In this document: positions 1 to 7,233 of the stretch, one piece after another
How the letters are laid out: every line of letters begins with the position of its first letter
Numbering within the stretch: the stretch's first letter is position 1
Source of the DNA: an uncultured Eubacteriales bacterium
Lineage (GTDB): Bacteria > Bacillota > Clostridia > Christensenellales > UBA1242
Assembly (NCBI GenBank): GCA_948512295.1
Contig: CAOQRA010000008.1
Location: forward strand, 31,194-41,082
Length of the DNA stretch: 9,889 nucleotides
Reading direction: 5' to 3'
Made by a program: the position numbers and the translations under genes
The notes under the pieces: generated by a model
Database searches by the model: none
Told to the model about the DNA's origin: nothing
The model's input: the letters and a program-made list of their open reading frames with translations, nothing else

Positions 1-206
1 TTTAACAACTCAAATTTTTATTCAACGAGTGGTGCCTCCCCAGTAAGGCGGAAAGCGTAAATTATAAAAAATGCGAAGGAAGTGAATCAATATTACAAAA
101 AACTCAAAAAGGAAGTAAAAAATCAAGCAAAAACGCTTGACGCGGGTGGGGGTACAATAAAATCGGAGAAAGTCCAGTTTTATTGCACCAATGAAGGCTC
201 TTGCAT
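1..206. other. Non-coding or decayed sequence at left edge
   Basis: No gene can be supported here. Frame 1 on the plus strand is open from base 1 to a TAA at 58-60 (19 residues), which could be the tail of a gene lying outside the window, but it is too short to recognise. A 63-codon plus-strand frame from a GTG at 82 runs to 273. Its GAAGGA box is almost touching the start codon, and its last third is made of dispersed repeat sequence, so it is probably not a gene. Likely degraded intergenic DNA. Confidence 0.4.
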
Positions 207-254
207 TGTCATTTCGACCAGAGTGAACTTAAGTGAACGGCGCGGAGAAATCTC
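207..254 (+). repeat. Dispersed-repeat unit of the GTCATTTCGACC...GAGAAATCTC type
   Basis: The segment begins TGTCATTTCGACC and ends GGAGAAATCTC. I recall units of this pattern scattered through intergenic regions of many gut bacterial genomes, but I could not check this. It holds a short perfect palindrome (ACTTAAGT, 227-234). Only one half-unit is present in the window, with no inverted partner. It abuts the larger inverted-repeat element that starts at 261, so two repeat types sit in tandem. Confidence 0.5.
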
Positions 255-260
255 AATTAC

Positions 261-413
261 CTGTCATGCTTAGCACTTGGGTATGTCATTCTGACGCATT
301 GCGGAAGAATCTTTTAGACAAGGTAAGTACATAAACAAACCAGAAAAGATCCTTCGACTCGCGGGCTTACGCTCGCGGCTCAGAATGACAGACCCGAGTG
401 CTAAGAATGACAA
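261..413. repeat. MITE-like inverted-repeat element, 153 bp
   Basis: Two 34-base arms, 261-294 and 380-413, are reverse complements with 30 of 34 positions matching by eye. Nested inside, 304-315 (GAAGAATCTTTT) pairs with 344-355 (AAAAGATCCTTC) with one mismatch. A small GC-rich hairpin lies at 360-366/371-377 around a TTAC loop. The unit has no open reading frame of its own. The GTCATTCTGA...AAGATCCTTCG pattern is one I recall from dispersed intergenic repeats in Bacillota and Bacteroidota. Transcribed on either strand it would fold into a long hairpin. It lies just beyond the terminators of the ABC transporter operon. Whether it is mobile or a decayed remnant cannot be told from one copy. 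Confidence 0.7.
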
Positions 414-435
414 AAAATATGCCACTTAAAGCGGC
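412..435 (-). terminator. Second, back-up terminator of the ABC operon
   Basis: Read on the minus strand, GCCGC-tttaa-GTGGC (421-435) forms a five-pair stem with one G-U pair, followed by ATATTTTTTG. It lies 30 bases after the first terminator and just before the MITE-like element. The stem is short, so this is a weaker call than the hairpin at 472-489. Confidence 0.4.
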
Positions 436-465
436 AATAATTATTGTTCATAATTTGATCATTAT

Positions 466-489
466 TAAAAAACGAGCAAAAATGCTCGT
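466..489 (-). terminator. Intrinsic terminator of the ABC exporter operon
   Basis: On the minus strand ACGAGCA-TTTT-TGCTCGT (472-489) is a perfect seven-pair stem with a tetraloop, followed by six T residues. It starts five bases after the stop codon of the second ABC subunit. This is a standard Rho-independent terminator. Confidence 0.85.
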
Positions 490-494
490 AAAAT

Positions 495-2504
495 TTAATA
501 TTTACTAAATTGGCTATTATAAAGATTGTAATAAAACCCTTTTTTGGCAAGCAGCTCGCTATGAGTGCCTTGTTCAATGACATTTCCTTTATTCATTACG
601 AGTATTATATCTGCTGATGTAATTGTTGAAAGTCGATGTGCCACTATAAAGCTTGTCTTACCTTTCATGATCGTATCAAAAGCTTTTTGAATGGCAAGTT
701 CGGTACGTGTGTCTATATTACTTGTCGCTTCATCTAGAATCATCATTGGCGGCGTTGTAAGCATAAGTCGCGCTATACATATAAGTTGCTTTTGTCCCTG
801 TGAAAGATTGTCGCCATTCTCGTTTATTATAGTATTATATCCATTTGGTAAGGTTTGAATAAAATAATCGGCTCCTGCAAGCCGAGCGGCTTTCTTGACT
901 TCTGCATCTGAAGCGTTAGGTTTTCCGTACGCAATATTATCTCGAATACTTGCGCTAAAAAGCCATGTTTCCTGTAATACCATGCCAAACTGATTACGTA
1001 AACTTTTACGCGTTATATCAGTGATTTTATGATCGCTAATCCAAATTTCACCGCTATTGACGTCGTAAAATCTCATTAAAAGATTAATTAAGGTACTTTT
1101 ACCGCATCCAGTAGGCCCCACGATTGCCACCTTTTGTCCCTTATCTACATTAAGATTAAAGTTTTGAATTAGCTTTTTGCTTTGAGTATATGAAAAATCG
1201 ACATTTTTAAGTACAACTTTACCGTTGTTGCTTTTTATGACTGCAAGACCAATATCACTTGATTCATTTTCAATATCTAAAACATTGAATACACGTGATG
1301 CAGAAGCTAATGCAGATTGCAAGTCAGAGAACACGTCAGCAAGTTCATTAAATGGTTTTGTATATTTATTTGCGTAGGATAATAGCATGGAAATTTTCCC
1401 TACCGATAGCATTCCATTGCAAGCAAAAATGCAGCCTAAGATTGCGACTACAGCATACAAAATCCCATTGATAAAACGAGATGTAGGCGCGGTAAGCGTG
1501 GAGTAAAACACCGATTTAGCAGAGCTATCTTGCAAGCGTTTGTTTATTTCATCAAACTTTTGTATGGAACGCTCTTCATATTGAAAGGCTGTCACAATTT
1601 TTTGGTTGCCTAGCATTTCTACAAGAGTTCCGGATAAATCACCTAGGTTTTTTGCTTCACGTTTAAAAAGTTTGTGAGCCCTTTTAGCTATGATAAAAGC
1701 CACAATTGCAGATATAGGTGTGATAGCAACTATCACTCCGCCAATGATGGGGTTGGTTATAAATAGCAAAACAATTGTCATTGAAATAGTTGCAAAGCAA
1801 TCGAAGATTGAGGTTAAGCCCAGCACAAAGCCGTCAGTTATATTATCTACATCATTGACCATACGGCTTTGCAAATCACCCACGCTGGCACCATCAAGAA
1901 TTTTTAAGGGAACCTTATTAAATTTTTTAAAAATATCAATATGCAGTTGCTGTTCAATTCTATATGAAAGTGAGTTTTCCATATATCCTGCAAGCCATCT
2001 AAAGGTAGCAAAGCCAATTATACTGACTCCGATTAGAACTGCATATTTTGCAATTCCATCAAAGTCAACGTTGCCTGTGCCAAGTATGCAATCTACGCCT
2101 CTTCCTATAAAAAGGGGAATTAATAGTTCAAAAGCAGAATAAATAAGTGCGAAGATGATAGCAGCTATAAGCAGTCCCAAATTTGGTTTTAAATACGGCC
2201 AAAAACGTTTTAAAATGAAGCGTTTTTTTGCCTTTTTGACTTTTGCAATTTTTTCAAGACGAATACCCTTGGTGTCGAGTATGACTGACTTATCTATTAT
2301 TTTATCTTTTTCGTCTTCTGAAAAATTGAGTTTTTCTTGTAAAACACCTTGGATAACGGTTGGTACAACCACTTGCGACACTGGTTGTACTTTTTCAGGG
2401 TTGTTAAAAGAGGGCTCAGGCAGCTGCGAAATGGCTTTTTGCAGTTTCCTAAACTCTATTTCTTCTTTTCTTGTTCTTTTTATTATTTCCTGTTTACGGC
2501 TCAT
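495..2504 (-). CDS. ABC exporter half-transporter, catalytically competent subunit of a heterodimer (TM288/BmrD-like)
   Basis: A 669-residue fused membrane and ATPase subunit of a type IV ABC exporter, probably moving drugs, lipids or peptides outward. The transmembrane domain runs from about residue 105 to 385. The ATPase has Walker A G463-S470, Q-loop Gln511, signature LSQGQ 567-571, Walker B Asp591 with catalytic Glu592, and switch His623. The intact Glu and His give one full hydrolysis site, while the altered signature (Q for G) faces the partner's degenerate site, the split known from TM287/288. About 95 charged residues precede the first membrane helix, an extension I recall in other second subunits of this kind (BmrD is also long). 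The gene starts 9 bases after the upstream subunit's stop, with AAAGG as ribosome site, so the two are co-transcribed. The substrate cannot be read from sequence. Confidence 0.93.
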   Translation of the reverse strand: MSRKQEIIKRTRKEEIEFRKLQKAISQLPEPSFNNPEKVQPVSQVVVPTVIQGVLQEKLNFSEDEKDKIIDKSVILDTKGIRLEKIAKVKKAKKRFILKRFWPYLKPNLGLLIAAIIFALIYSAFELLIPLFIGRGVDCILGTGNVDFDGIAKYAVLIGVSIIGFATFRWLAGYMENSLSYRIEQQLHIDIFKKFNKVPLKILDGASVGDLQSRMVNDVDNITDGFVLGLTSIFDCFATISMTIVLLFITNPIIGGVIVAITPISAIVAFIIAKRAHKLFKREAKNLGDLSGTLVEMLGNQKIVTAFQYEERSIQKFDEINKRLQDSSAKSVFYSTLTAPTSRFINGILYAVVAILGCIFACNGMLSVGKISMLLSYANKYTKPFNELADVFSDLQSALASASRVFNVLDIENESSDIGLAVIKSNNGKVVLKNVDFSYTQSKKLIQNFNLNVDKGQKVAIVGPTGCGKSTLINLLMRFYDVNSGEIWISDHKITDITRKSLRNQFGMVLQETWLFSASIRDNIAYGKPNASDAEVKKAARLAGADYFIQTLPNGYNTIINENGDNLSQGQKQLICIARLMLTTPPMMILDEATSNIDTRTELAIQKAFDTIMKGKTSFIVAHRLSTITSADIILVMNKGNVIEQGTHSELLAKKGFYYNLYNSQFSKY

Positions 2505-2513
2505 TTTTACCTT

Positions 2514-4226
2514 TTACTTTGTTTGTGAGTTGTATATTTCTTTATACACGCTGCAGCTTTGCATAAGCTCATTATGTTTACCCATGCCTACTACTTGACC
2601 ATTTTCTAAAACCACAATGGTGTTGGCATTTTTAACTGTATTTGCACGCTGTGAAACGAGAAAGACGACCCCTTTAACATTTTCTTTAATCGCTTTTCTA
2701 AGTTTTGCATCGGTAGCAAAATCCAGGGCGCTGGCGCTATCATCTAAAATTAAAATTTCCGGATCGCCCACAAGTGCTCTTGCTATTGTCAATCTTTGGC
2801 GCTGTCCACCAGAAAGATTTTTGCCTCCAGCCTGAATTTTATAGTCATATTTATCACTGAGTTCGTTTACGAATTCCTCACTTTGCGAGATTTTTACAGC
2901 TTTGTATATTTCTTCCATGGTTGCATCTTTTTTACGCCACTTGAGGTTATCTTTTATATTACCTTTAAACAATACTGCTTTTTGAGGCACAAGACCAATC
3001 TTATTTCGTAATTGTTGCAAGGGATAAGCTTTGACATCCACTCCGTCCACATATACCGCGCCTTTAGTGCAGTCATAAAATCTTGGAATAAGATTGATTA
3101 TACTGCTTTTGCCGCTTCCAGTTCCACCTATTATTCCAATTGTTTCACCAGGGTAGACTTTTAAAGTAAGATTTTTAATTGCCTCCTTAGCTGCACCAGC
3201 ATAGCCAAAGCTTGCGTGTTTAAACTCAATTTTAGGGGAATTTGGTACAGGTGTGACAAACTGATGGTTGCTTTCCACGATACTTGTTTTTGTATCTAGC
3301 ACTTCATTTATACGCTTTGCGCAGGTGGAAGCTTTTATGAAAATGATGATTAAATTTGCAATGGAAACTAGAGCACCAGATATTTGCAGCATATAATTGA
3401 CAAAGGCAATAATTTGACCAGTTGATAGCACGCCGCTATTTACTTGCACACCTCCAAAATAAAGCACTGCTATTATTGCAAAATTTACTATAGTCATAGT
3501 GATAGGATTTAATAGTGCGGACACCATGGTAACTTTGACAGAAGACTTTCTAAAATTGTTTGCAGCTCTAGCGAAACGTTGCTCTTCATAAGCTTCCTTA
3601 TTAAATGCGCGAATAACTCTTGAGCCCTGCAGATTTTCGCGAGTTATTTCTGACATTTTATCAAGATTTTTTTGAGTTTTGTTATATAGAGGGTCAGTAA
3701 ATTTCATAATAATAAAAACTGCACTAAGCGTAAGCGGTATTATAACTAAAAACACTAAGGAGAGTTTTATATCTATAAGCATAGTCATTATTGCTGAACC
3801 AAGCAAAAGAAAAGGAGCACGTGTTACACTTCGTAAAAAGGAGCCTATAGCTTTACGTACGCGGTCTACATCATGTGTCATTCGATTATTTAAAGTCGCA
3901 GTGCCAAATTTATCGATTTCTGCATAGGAAAATGTGTTTATGTGGTTATACATGCCTTTTCGGATGTTGTATGCAATTCCAGCAGTGGAATTTGCAGCAA
4001 GTTTTTGACAAATTACTGCGCTTATGATTCCTATAATATTCAACCCTATTACAATTGCACCAAAAATAAGGATATAGCGAACGTCTTGGTTTGCTACTCC
4101 GTTGTCAATCATATTAGCTATCATCATGGGAATAAATAAGTCAGTTGCTGCTTCTAAAAATTTGAAAAGGGGAGCAAAAACCATTTGCTTGCGATAGCCT
4201 TTAAAATATTTAAATAATTTTCGCAT
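2514..4226 (-). CDS. ABC exporter half-transporter, degenerate-site subunit of the heterodimer (TM287/BmrC-like)
   Basis: A 570-residue membrane plus ATPase subunit, first gene of the exporter operon. Membrane helices fill roughly residues 15-300. The ATPase has Walker A G367-S374, Q-loop Gln415, a canonical LSGGQ signature at 471-475, and Walker B ending Asp495-Asp496, where the second residue is normally the catalytic Glu. The switch position is Gln526 instead of His. Loss of both Glu and His is the mark of the non-hydrolysing site in heterodimeric exporters, and it matches the intact site of the gene at 495-2504. The ATG at 4226 gives the N-terminus usual for the family (MRKLFKYF...), so I keep it although no Shine-Dalgarno sequence precedes it. 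The promoter lies just upstream, implying an almost leaderless message. No linked regulator gene is visible. Confidence 0.93.
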   Translation of the reverse strand: MRKLFKYFKGYRKQMVFAPLFKFLEAATDLFIPMMIANMIDNGVANQDVRYILIFGAIVIGLNIIGIISAVICQKLAANSTAGIAYNIRKGMYNHINTFSYAEIDKFGTATLNNRMTHDVDRVRKAIGSFLRSVTRAPFLLLGSAIMTMLIDIKLSLVFLVIIPLTLSAVFIIMKFTDPLYNKTQKNLDKMSEITRENLQGSRVIRAFNKEAYEEQRFARAANNFRKSSVKVTMVSALLNPITMTIVNFAIIAVLYFGGVQVNSGVLSTGQIIAFVNYMLQISGALVSIANLIIIFIKASTCAKRINEVLDTKTSIVESNHQFVTPVPNSPKIEFKHASFGYAGAAKEAIKNLTLKVYPGETIGIIGGTGSGKSSIINLIPRFYDCTKGAVYVDGVDVKAYPLQQLRNKIGLVPQKAVLFKGNIKDNLKWRKKDATMEEIYKAVKISQSEEFVNELSDKYDYKIQAGGKNLSGGQRQRLTIARALVGDPEILILDDSASALDFATDAKLRKAIKENVKGVVFLVSQRANTVKNANTIVVLENGQVVGMGKHNELMQSCSVYKEIYNSQTK

Positions 4227-4236
4227 ATTTTGTTAA

Positions 4237-4265
4237 ATTATATCATTTGTAAGCTTATTAATCAA
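4237..4265 (-). promoter_or_regulatory. Promoter of the ABC exporter operon, nearly leaderless
   Basis: On the minus strand a -35 box TTGATT (4265-4260) is separated by 17 bases from a perfect TATAAT (4242-4237), with a TGA just before it, making an extended -10. Transcription would begin near 4229-4231, only about 3-5 bases before the ATG at 4226. There is no room for a ribosome binding site in that leader, and none is seen. Confidence 0.7.
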
Positions 4266-4331
4266 ATTAATTATTTACAAAAATAAAATTATTAAAAGGA
4301 AAACACGTTTAAAAGGACAGTTTCTTTTAAT

Positions 4332-4361
4332 AAAAAGACACAGCAAGTTCTGTGTCTTTTT
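4332..4361 (-). terminator. Intrinsic terminator after the YjzC-like gene
   Basis: AAAAAGACACAG (4332-4343) and its exact complement at 4350-4361 form a 12-pair stem around a six-base loop. On the minus strand the stem is followed by ATTAAAAG, so the A/U-rich base of the stem supplies the U-tract. It begins two bases after the stop codon of the 53-residue gene and insulates it from the ABC operon promoter downstream. Confidence 0.8.
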
Positions 4362-4363
4362 GT

Positions 4364-4525
4364 TTATTCTTGTTCCATTTCGTAATGAGAACCTGAATGT
4401 TGTGTAGCTGGAAATCTTTGACCTTTTTTAAGATAAACTGGGCCGTCTTGTTCGCCTTGTTTACTTACTGCAACGTAGTTTGCAGATTTAGGTGCCTCTT
4501 CGCCAGGTGTCCAAGTGTTTTTCAT
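4364..4525 (-). CDS. Small YjzC-like protein, 53 residues
   Basis: A short gene with a strong ribosome site (GGGAGGT, seven bases from the ATG) and a terminator immediately downstream, so it is very probably expressed on its own. The product begins MKNTWTPGEEAP, continues through NYVAV and PVYLKKGQRFPA, and ends HYEMEQE. The layout of an N-terminal 'pG..AP..g.Y..v' followed by '...v.l..G..FP' resembles Bacillus subtilis YjzC and its small-protein family, whose function is unknown to me. It is hydrophilic, with no signal peptide, membrane segment or cysteine, so it is presumably cytoplasmic. It is divergent from murB, with 80 bases between the starts. The family match is from memory, while the reading frame and signals are seen directly. 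Confidence 0.8.
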   Translation of the reverse strand: MKNTWTPGEEAPKSANYVAVSKQGEQDGPVYLKKGQRFPATQHSGSHYEMEQE

Positions 4526-4605
4526 TTACTTACCTCCCTAGCCTTAGTATTTGCAGTTTGCAATTTTTAATTCACTATATTTCTTTAAGTTACATAAATA
4601 ATTAC

Positions 4606-5466
4606 ATGATTGAGGAAATATGTGAGGTCAAAAAAAATGTTTCTATGAAAACATTATCTACGATAAAAATAGGTGGGCGCGCTGACTATGTGGCATATCC
4701 AAAAAACCAAAAACAAATAACTGAGCTTATACAATATTGTAAAAGCAACAATATAAAATTTTTCATTTTGGGCAACGGTAGCAATGTGCTTTGCTGTGAT
4801 AGGCGTTATTATGGCGTTATAATCAAACTTTCACATTTAAACAAAGTTTTTTATGATGGGAAGCGAATTTATGCTGAGGCAGGTGCTTTTTTATGTCAAT
4901 TGATAAACTGTGCAATTGATAATAGTATATGTGGCTTTGAAAACTTATCTGGTATTCCTGCTACCATTGGCGGTGCTTTAAAAATGAACGCAGGCGCTTT
5001 TGGCAGTTGTATATCAGACACGGTTATCGGCGTAAATGTCCTAAGAGAAAATAAAGTTATATATTTACCAAAAGAAGAGTGCGCATTTAAATATAGAAAA
5101 AGTGGATTTTTAAAAGACGATATTATCATTAGTGCCATTTTTAATGATGAAAAAAGCAATAAGGGTGAGCTTGTTTCTCGTCAAAAAGAAGTACTGCTTA
5201 AACGCAGCTTAATTCCTAAAGAGCCCAGCCTTGGAAGCATTTTTAAAAGACATGAAAAGGTTATTGTAAGTAAACTTATTGATGAGTTAAATTTAAAAGG
5301 TGTTCAATGTGGCGGTGCAATGGTCAGTCCCATTCATGCTGGATTTATAGTAAATTTTAATAATGCAAAAGCTAAAGATGTAAAAAGGCTTATCAATTAC
5401 ATAAAAAGAAAGTGCATTAAAGAGCGAGGCATTCTATTAGAAGAAGAAATAGTGTATTTAGATTAA
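4606..5466 (+). CDS. murB: UDP-N-acetylenolpyruvoylglucosamine reductase MurB
   Basis: A FAD and NADPH-dependent cytoplasmic enzyme that reduces enolpyruvyl-UDP-GlcNAc to UDP-MurNAc in peptidoglycan precursor synthesis. Seen in order: IGG near residue 22, the FAD-binding GNGSN at 56-60, GIPATIGGALKMNAGAFG at 116-133, YR at 163-164, the catalytic-serine motif with Ser211 in PSLGSIFK, and the C-terminal LEEEI (278-282) carrying the conserved glutamate. At 286 residues it is close to the type II MurB length. I chose the ATG at 4606. A longer frame from a GTG at 4492 would run antisense through the YjzC-like gene and add 38 residues not seen in MurB. No Shine-Dalgarno sequence precedes 4606, which is odd for this genome. 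It stands alone, without the whiA or rapZ neighbours often found in Firmicutes. Confidence 0.93.
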   Translation: MIEEICEVKKNVSMKTLSTIKIGGRADYVAYPKNQKQITELIQYCKSNNIKFFILGNGSNVLCCDRRYYGVIIKLSHLNKVFYDGKRIYAEAGAFLCQLINCAIDNSICGFENLSGIPATIGGALKMNAGAFGSCISDTVIGVNVLRENKVIYLPKEECAFKYRKSGFLKDDIIISAIFNDEKSNKGELVSRQKEVLLKRSLIPKEPSLGSIFKRHEKVIVSKLIDELNLKGVQCGGAMVSPIHAGFIVNFNNAKAKDVKRLINYIKRKCIKERGILLEEEIVYLD

Positions 5467-5499
5467 TTTTTATCGTTTACTTTGATTATTTTATTATTA

Positions 5500-5526
5500 A
5501 AAAACACGGATTTTACCCGTGTTTTT
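5500..5526. terminator. Bidirectional terminator between murB and the FakA-like gene
   Basis: AAAAACACGG (5500-5509) pairs exactly with CCGTGTTTTT (5517-5526) around a seven-base loop. Each strand ends in a T-run, so it can serve both converging genes. It begins 33 bases after the murB stop and ends one base from the stop of the minus-strand gene at 5528. Confidence 0.85.
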
Positions 5527-5527
5527 G

Positions 5528-5794
5528 TCATCCTTGTAATCCATTAGCTTGGCGCACCATATCTTCTACGACAATGTCATAGATCTCGCCAAGGCTTGCA
5601 CAATATTCAAGCACTTTCCAAGGTTCATTTGTGTGATAGTGGATTTTGATAAGTTCTTCATCTCCGACAGCGATTAAGCAGTCACCTACAAAGTTTTTTT
5701 CAAAATATTCACGCACATTATCTTCGTTTAAATTGGTGCCTTCAATAAGCAGTTGTGTATCATATCTGTATTCAATTACTTCGTCTTCGTCCAT
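5528..5794 (-). CDS. Stand-alone domain resembling the middle domain of fatty-acid kinase FakA (YloV/DAK2 fusion family)
   Basis: An 88-residue cytoplasmic protein whose pattern (EYRYDTQLLIEG, then GDCLIAVGDEELIKIHYHT, then GEIYDIVVEDMVRQ) follows the central region of YloV/FakA-type proteins. In those, this region links an ATP-binding DhaL-like domain to a DegV-like domain. As I recall, the FakA middle domain binds zinc through a Cys and an HxH pair. Here HxH is kept (His52, His54), but the expected Cys in Y-C-T is Asp12 (Y-D-T). There is no kinase or C-terminal domain before or after it, so it cannot be a full kinase. It has a good ribosome site (AAGGAG, six bases spacing) and a terminator right after the stop, so it looks like an intact independent gene rather than a fragment. 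Its role is unknown, and it is divergent from rmuC. Confidence 0.72.
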   Translation of the reverse strand: MDEDEVIEYRYDTQLLIEGTNLNEDNVREYFEKNFVGDCLIAVGDEELIKIHYHTNEPWKVLEYCASLGEIYDIVVEDMVRQANGLQG

Positions 5795-5823
5795 TATATT
5801 CTCCTTTAATTTATTATAGAATT

Positions 5824-5852
5824 ATTATACAATATTAATGCTTAAAAGTAAA
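5824..5852 (-). promoter_or_regulatory. Promoter of the FakA-middle-domain-like gene
   Basis: On the minus strand a perfect TATAAT (5829-5824) lies 17 bases from a weaker TTTACT (5852-5847). A second TATAAT at 5818-5813 lacks a recognisable -35. The 133-base gap to rmuC holds this promoter and the rmuC promoter back to back, without overlap. Confidence 0.5.
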
Positions 5853-5880
5853 ATAATTCAATGTTCTTTCTAAAAAATCT

Positions 5881-5908
5881 TTGCTATTTTTAAATAATTT
5901 GGTATAAT
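5881..5908 (+). promoter_or_regulatory. Promoter of rmuC
   Basis: TTGCTA (5881-5886), a 16-base spacer, then TATAAT (5903-5908) preceded by TGG, giving an extended -10. The ribosome site AAGGAG (5916-5921) lies six bases before the ATG at 5928, so the leader is short, about 15 bases. Confidence 0.75.
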
Positions 5909-5927
5909 ATCCAAAAAGGAGAAATCC

Positions 5928-7154
5928 ATGGTTACATATATATTGCTAGGCATTGCAATCATTTTGCTTATAGCACTTATTGGACTTGTGGCCTACTATG
6001 CTAAGAAAAAGACGAAAAGTTCCGATCTTGACAAACAGCTTCAGTTTGTTATCAGCACTTTAAATGAAACTCAAAAGACCAATAATGAGGTCGTAATGCA
6101 TACAGTTAAAGCATTTCAAGATAACTTGGTAGTAAACTTTGAGGCGTTAGAAAGACGCATTTTTGATTTATCAAAAATGCAAGAGGAGAAACTTGAAAAC
6201 ATCCGAAGATCTAATGATGAGCATATAGAAAAATTACAAAAAGACAATGCTGTTCAGCTTGATAAAATGAGAGATGTTGTAGATGAAAAACTTTCAAAAA
6301 CTATCAATGAACGTTTTGAAGAAACCTTTAAAGTGCTGTCACAGCAGCTTGAAAGCGTTTACAAAAGTTTAGGAGAGATGAAAAACATTGCCTCCGATGT
6401 GGGCAGTTTGACTAAAGTGCTTTCAAATGTTAAAACGACGGGTATATTTGGTGAAGTTCAACTGGGTGCAATTTTCGATCAAGTGTTGACTTCAGACATG
6501 TATGAAACAAATTTTGTCACTGGAGAGGGGCGCGAACCTGTGGAGTATGCGATTAAACTACCGGGGCAAAATGAGGGCGAATTTGTTTATCTGCCTGTAG
6601 ACAGCAAATTTCCATTTAGCGTGTATTCCGATCTTCAAGCCGCTTATGATAACAATGATTTTGAGGTGGTTAAGGCTAAAAAAGAGCAACTTAAAAATAC
6701 AATCCGCTCTATGGCGAAAGACATAAGCAGTAAATATATTTGTCCGCCGCGCACAACGGATTTTGGAGTCATGTTTTTGCCAGTGGAGGGGCTTTATGCC
6801 GAGGTTGCCAAAATGGGACTTATTGAGGAACTTCAATCTAAGTTTAATGTGACAATTGCGGGGCCTACTACTATGAGCGCTTTACTAAGTAGTCTTCAAA
6901 TGGGCTTTCGCACGCTTGCAATTCAAAAGAAATCAGGACAGGTTTGGAAGATATTGGGCGCTGTGCGCACTGAATTTGAAAAATTCAATGTCATAGTCGA
7001 AAAAATACAAACTCAGTTTGAAAAAACAAGTAAAGATTTTGATAGTCTTGTCGGCACGCGCAGTCGTCTTCTTGCAAGCAAACTCCGTGGTGTAGACAGA
7101 CTTCCCGCAGAGGAAAGCGTCAAACTGCTGGATATAAAAGATGTGGATGAATAG
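5928..7154 (+). CDS. rmuC: RmuC-family DNA recombination protein
   Basis: A 408-residue protein. Residues 3-24 form a single hydrophobic helix followed by KKK, an N-terminal membrane anchor with the rest in the cytoplasm. Residues about 30-155 are charged and heptad-like, a long coiled coil. The RmuC domain covers roughly 160-385, with TTGIFGEVQLG (170-180), LPVDSKFPF (222-230), DFGVMFLPVEGLYAE (278-292) and AGPTT (311-315). E. coli RmuC limits inversions at short inverted repeats and is thought to be nuclease-like; its exact reaction is not settled. Length and architecture are normal for Firmicutes. It has its own promoter, a good ribosome site and a terminator, so it is a single-gene unit. 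It converges with ung, another DNA-repair gene. Confidence 0.92.
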   Translation: MVTYILLGIAIILLIALIGLVAYYAKKKTKSSDLDKQLQFVISTLNETQKTNNEVVMHTVKAFQDNLVVNFEALERRIFDLSKMQEEKLENIRRSNDEHIEKLQKDNAVQLDKMRDVVDEKLSKTINERFEETFKVLSQQLESVYKSLGEMKNIASDVGSLTKVLSNVKTTGIFGEVQLGAIFDQVLTSDMYETNFVTGEGREPVEYAIKLPGQNEGEFVYLPVDSKFPFSVYSDLQAAYDNNDFEVVKAKKEQLKNTIRSMAKDISSKYICPPRTTDFGVMFLPVEGLYAEVAKMGLIEELQSKFNVTIAGPTTMSALLSSLQMGFRTLAIQKKSGQVWKILGAVRTEFEKFNVIVEKIQTQFEKTSKDFDSLVGTRSRLLASKLRGVDRLPAEESVKLLDIKDVDE

Positions 7155-7174
7155 CATTAAGAAAATATTGCTAG

Positions 7175-7220
7175 AAAATAAAAAGTTAAGTCATATTATC
7201 CAAACTTAACTTTTTATTTT
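7175..7220. terminator. Bidirectional terminator between rmuC and ung
   Basis: A perfect 17-base inverted repeat (7175-7191 and 7204-7220) surrounds a 12-base loop. The core AAGTTAAG/CTTAACTT is flanked by A- and T-runs that act as the U-tract on each strand. It lies between the rmuC stop (7154) and the ung stop (7234). Confidence 0.85.
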
Positions 7221-7233
7221 TTTATTCAATTTT

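Noticed and set aside
137..158. TTGACG followed by TACAAT as a promoter
   Set aside because: The spacer is only 10 bases, far below the 16-18 needed.
82..273. 63-codon plus-strand frame starting at GTG
   Set aside because: The purine box is nearly in contact with the start codon, the C-terminal third is dispersed repeat sequence, and the stop lies inside the left arm of the 261-413 element.
401..583. 60-codon minus-strand frame overlapping the end of the ABC gene
   Set aside because: It overlaps the ABC gene's 3' end in another frame and covers both terminators.
1690..2598. Plus-strand frames of 150 and 147 codons opposite the ABC gene
   Set aside because: They are antisense to a strongly conserved ATP-binding cassette exporter, lack ribosome sites and show no family pattern.
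4492..4605. Extended N-terminus of murB from a GTG at 4492
   Set aside because: It runs antisense through the YjzC-like gene and its ribosome site, and the extra 38 residues do not resemble MurB.
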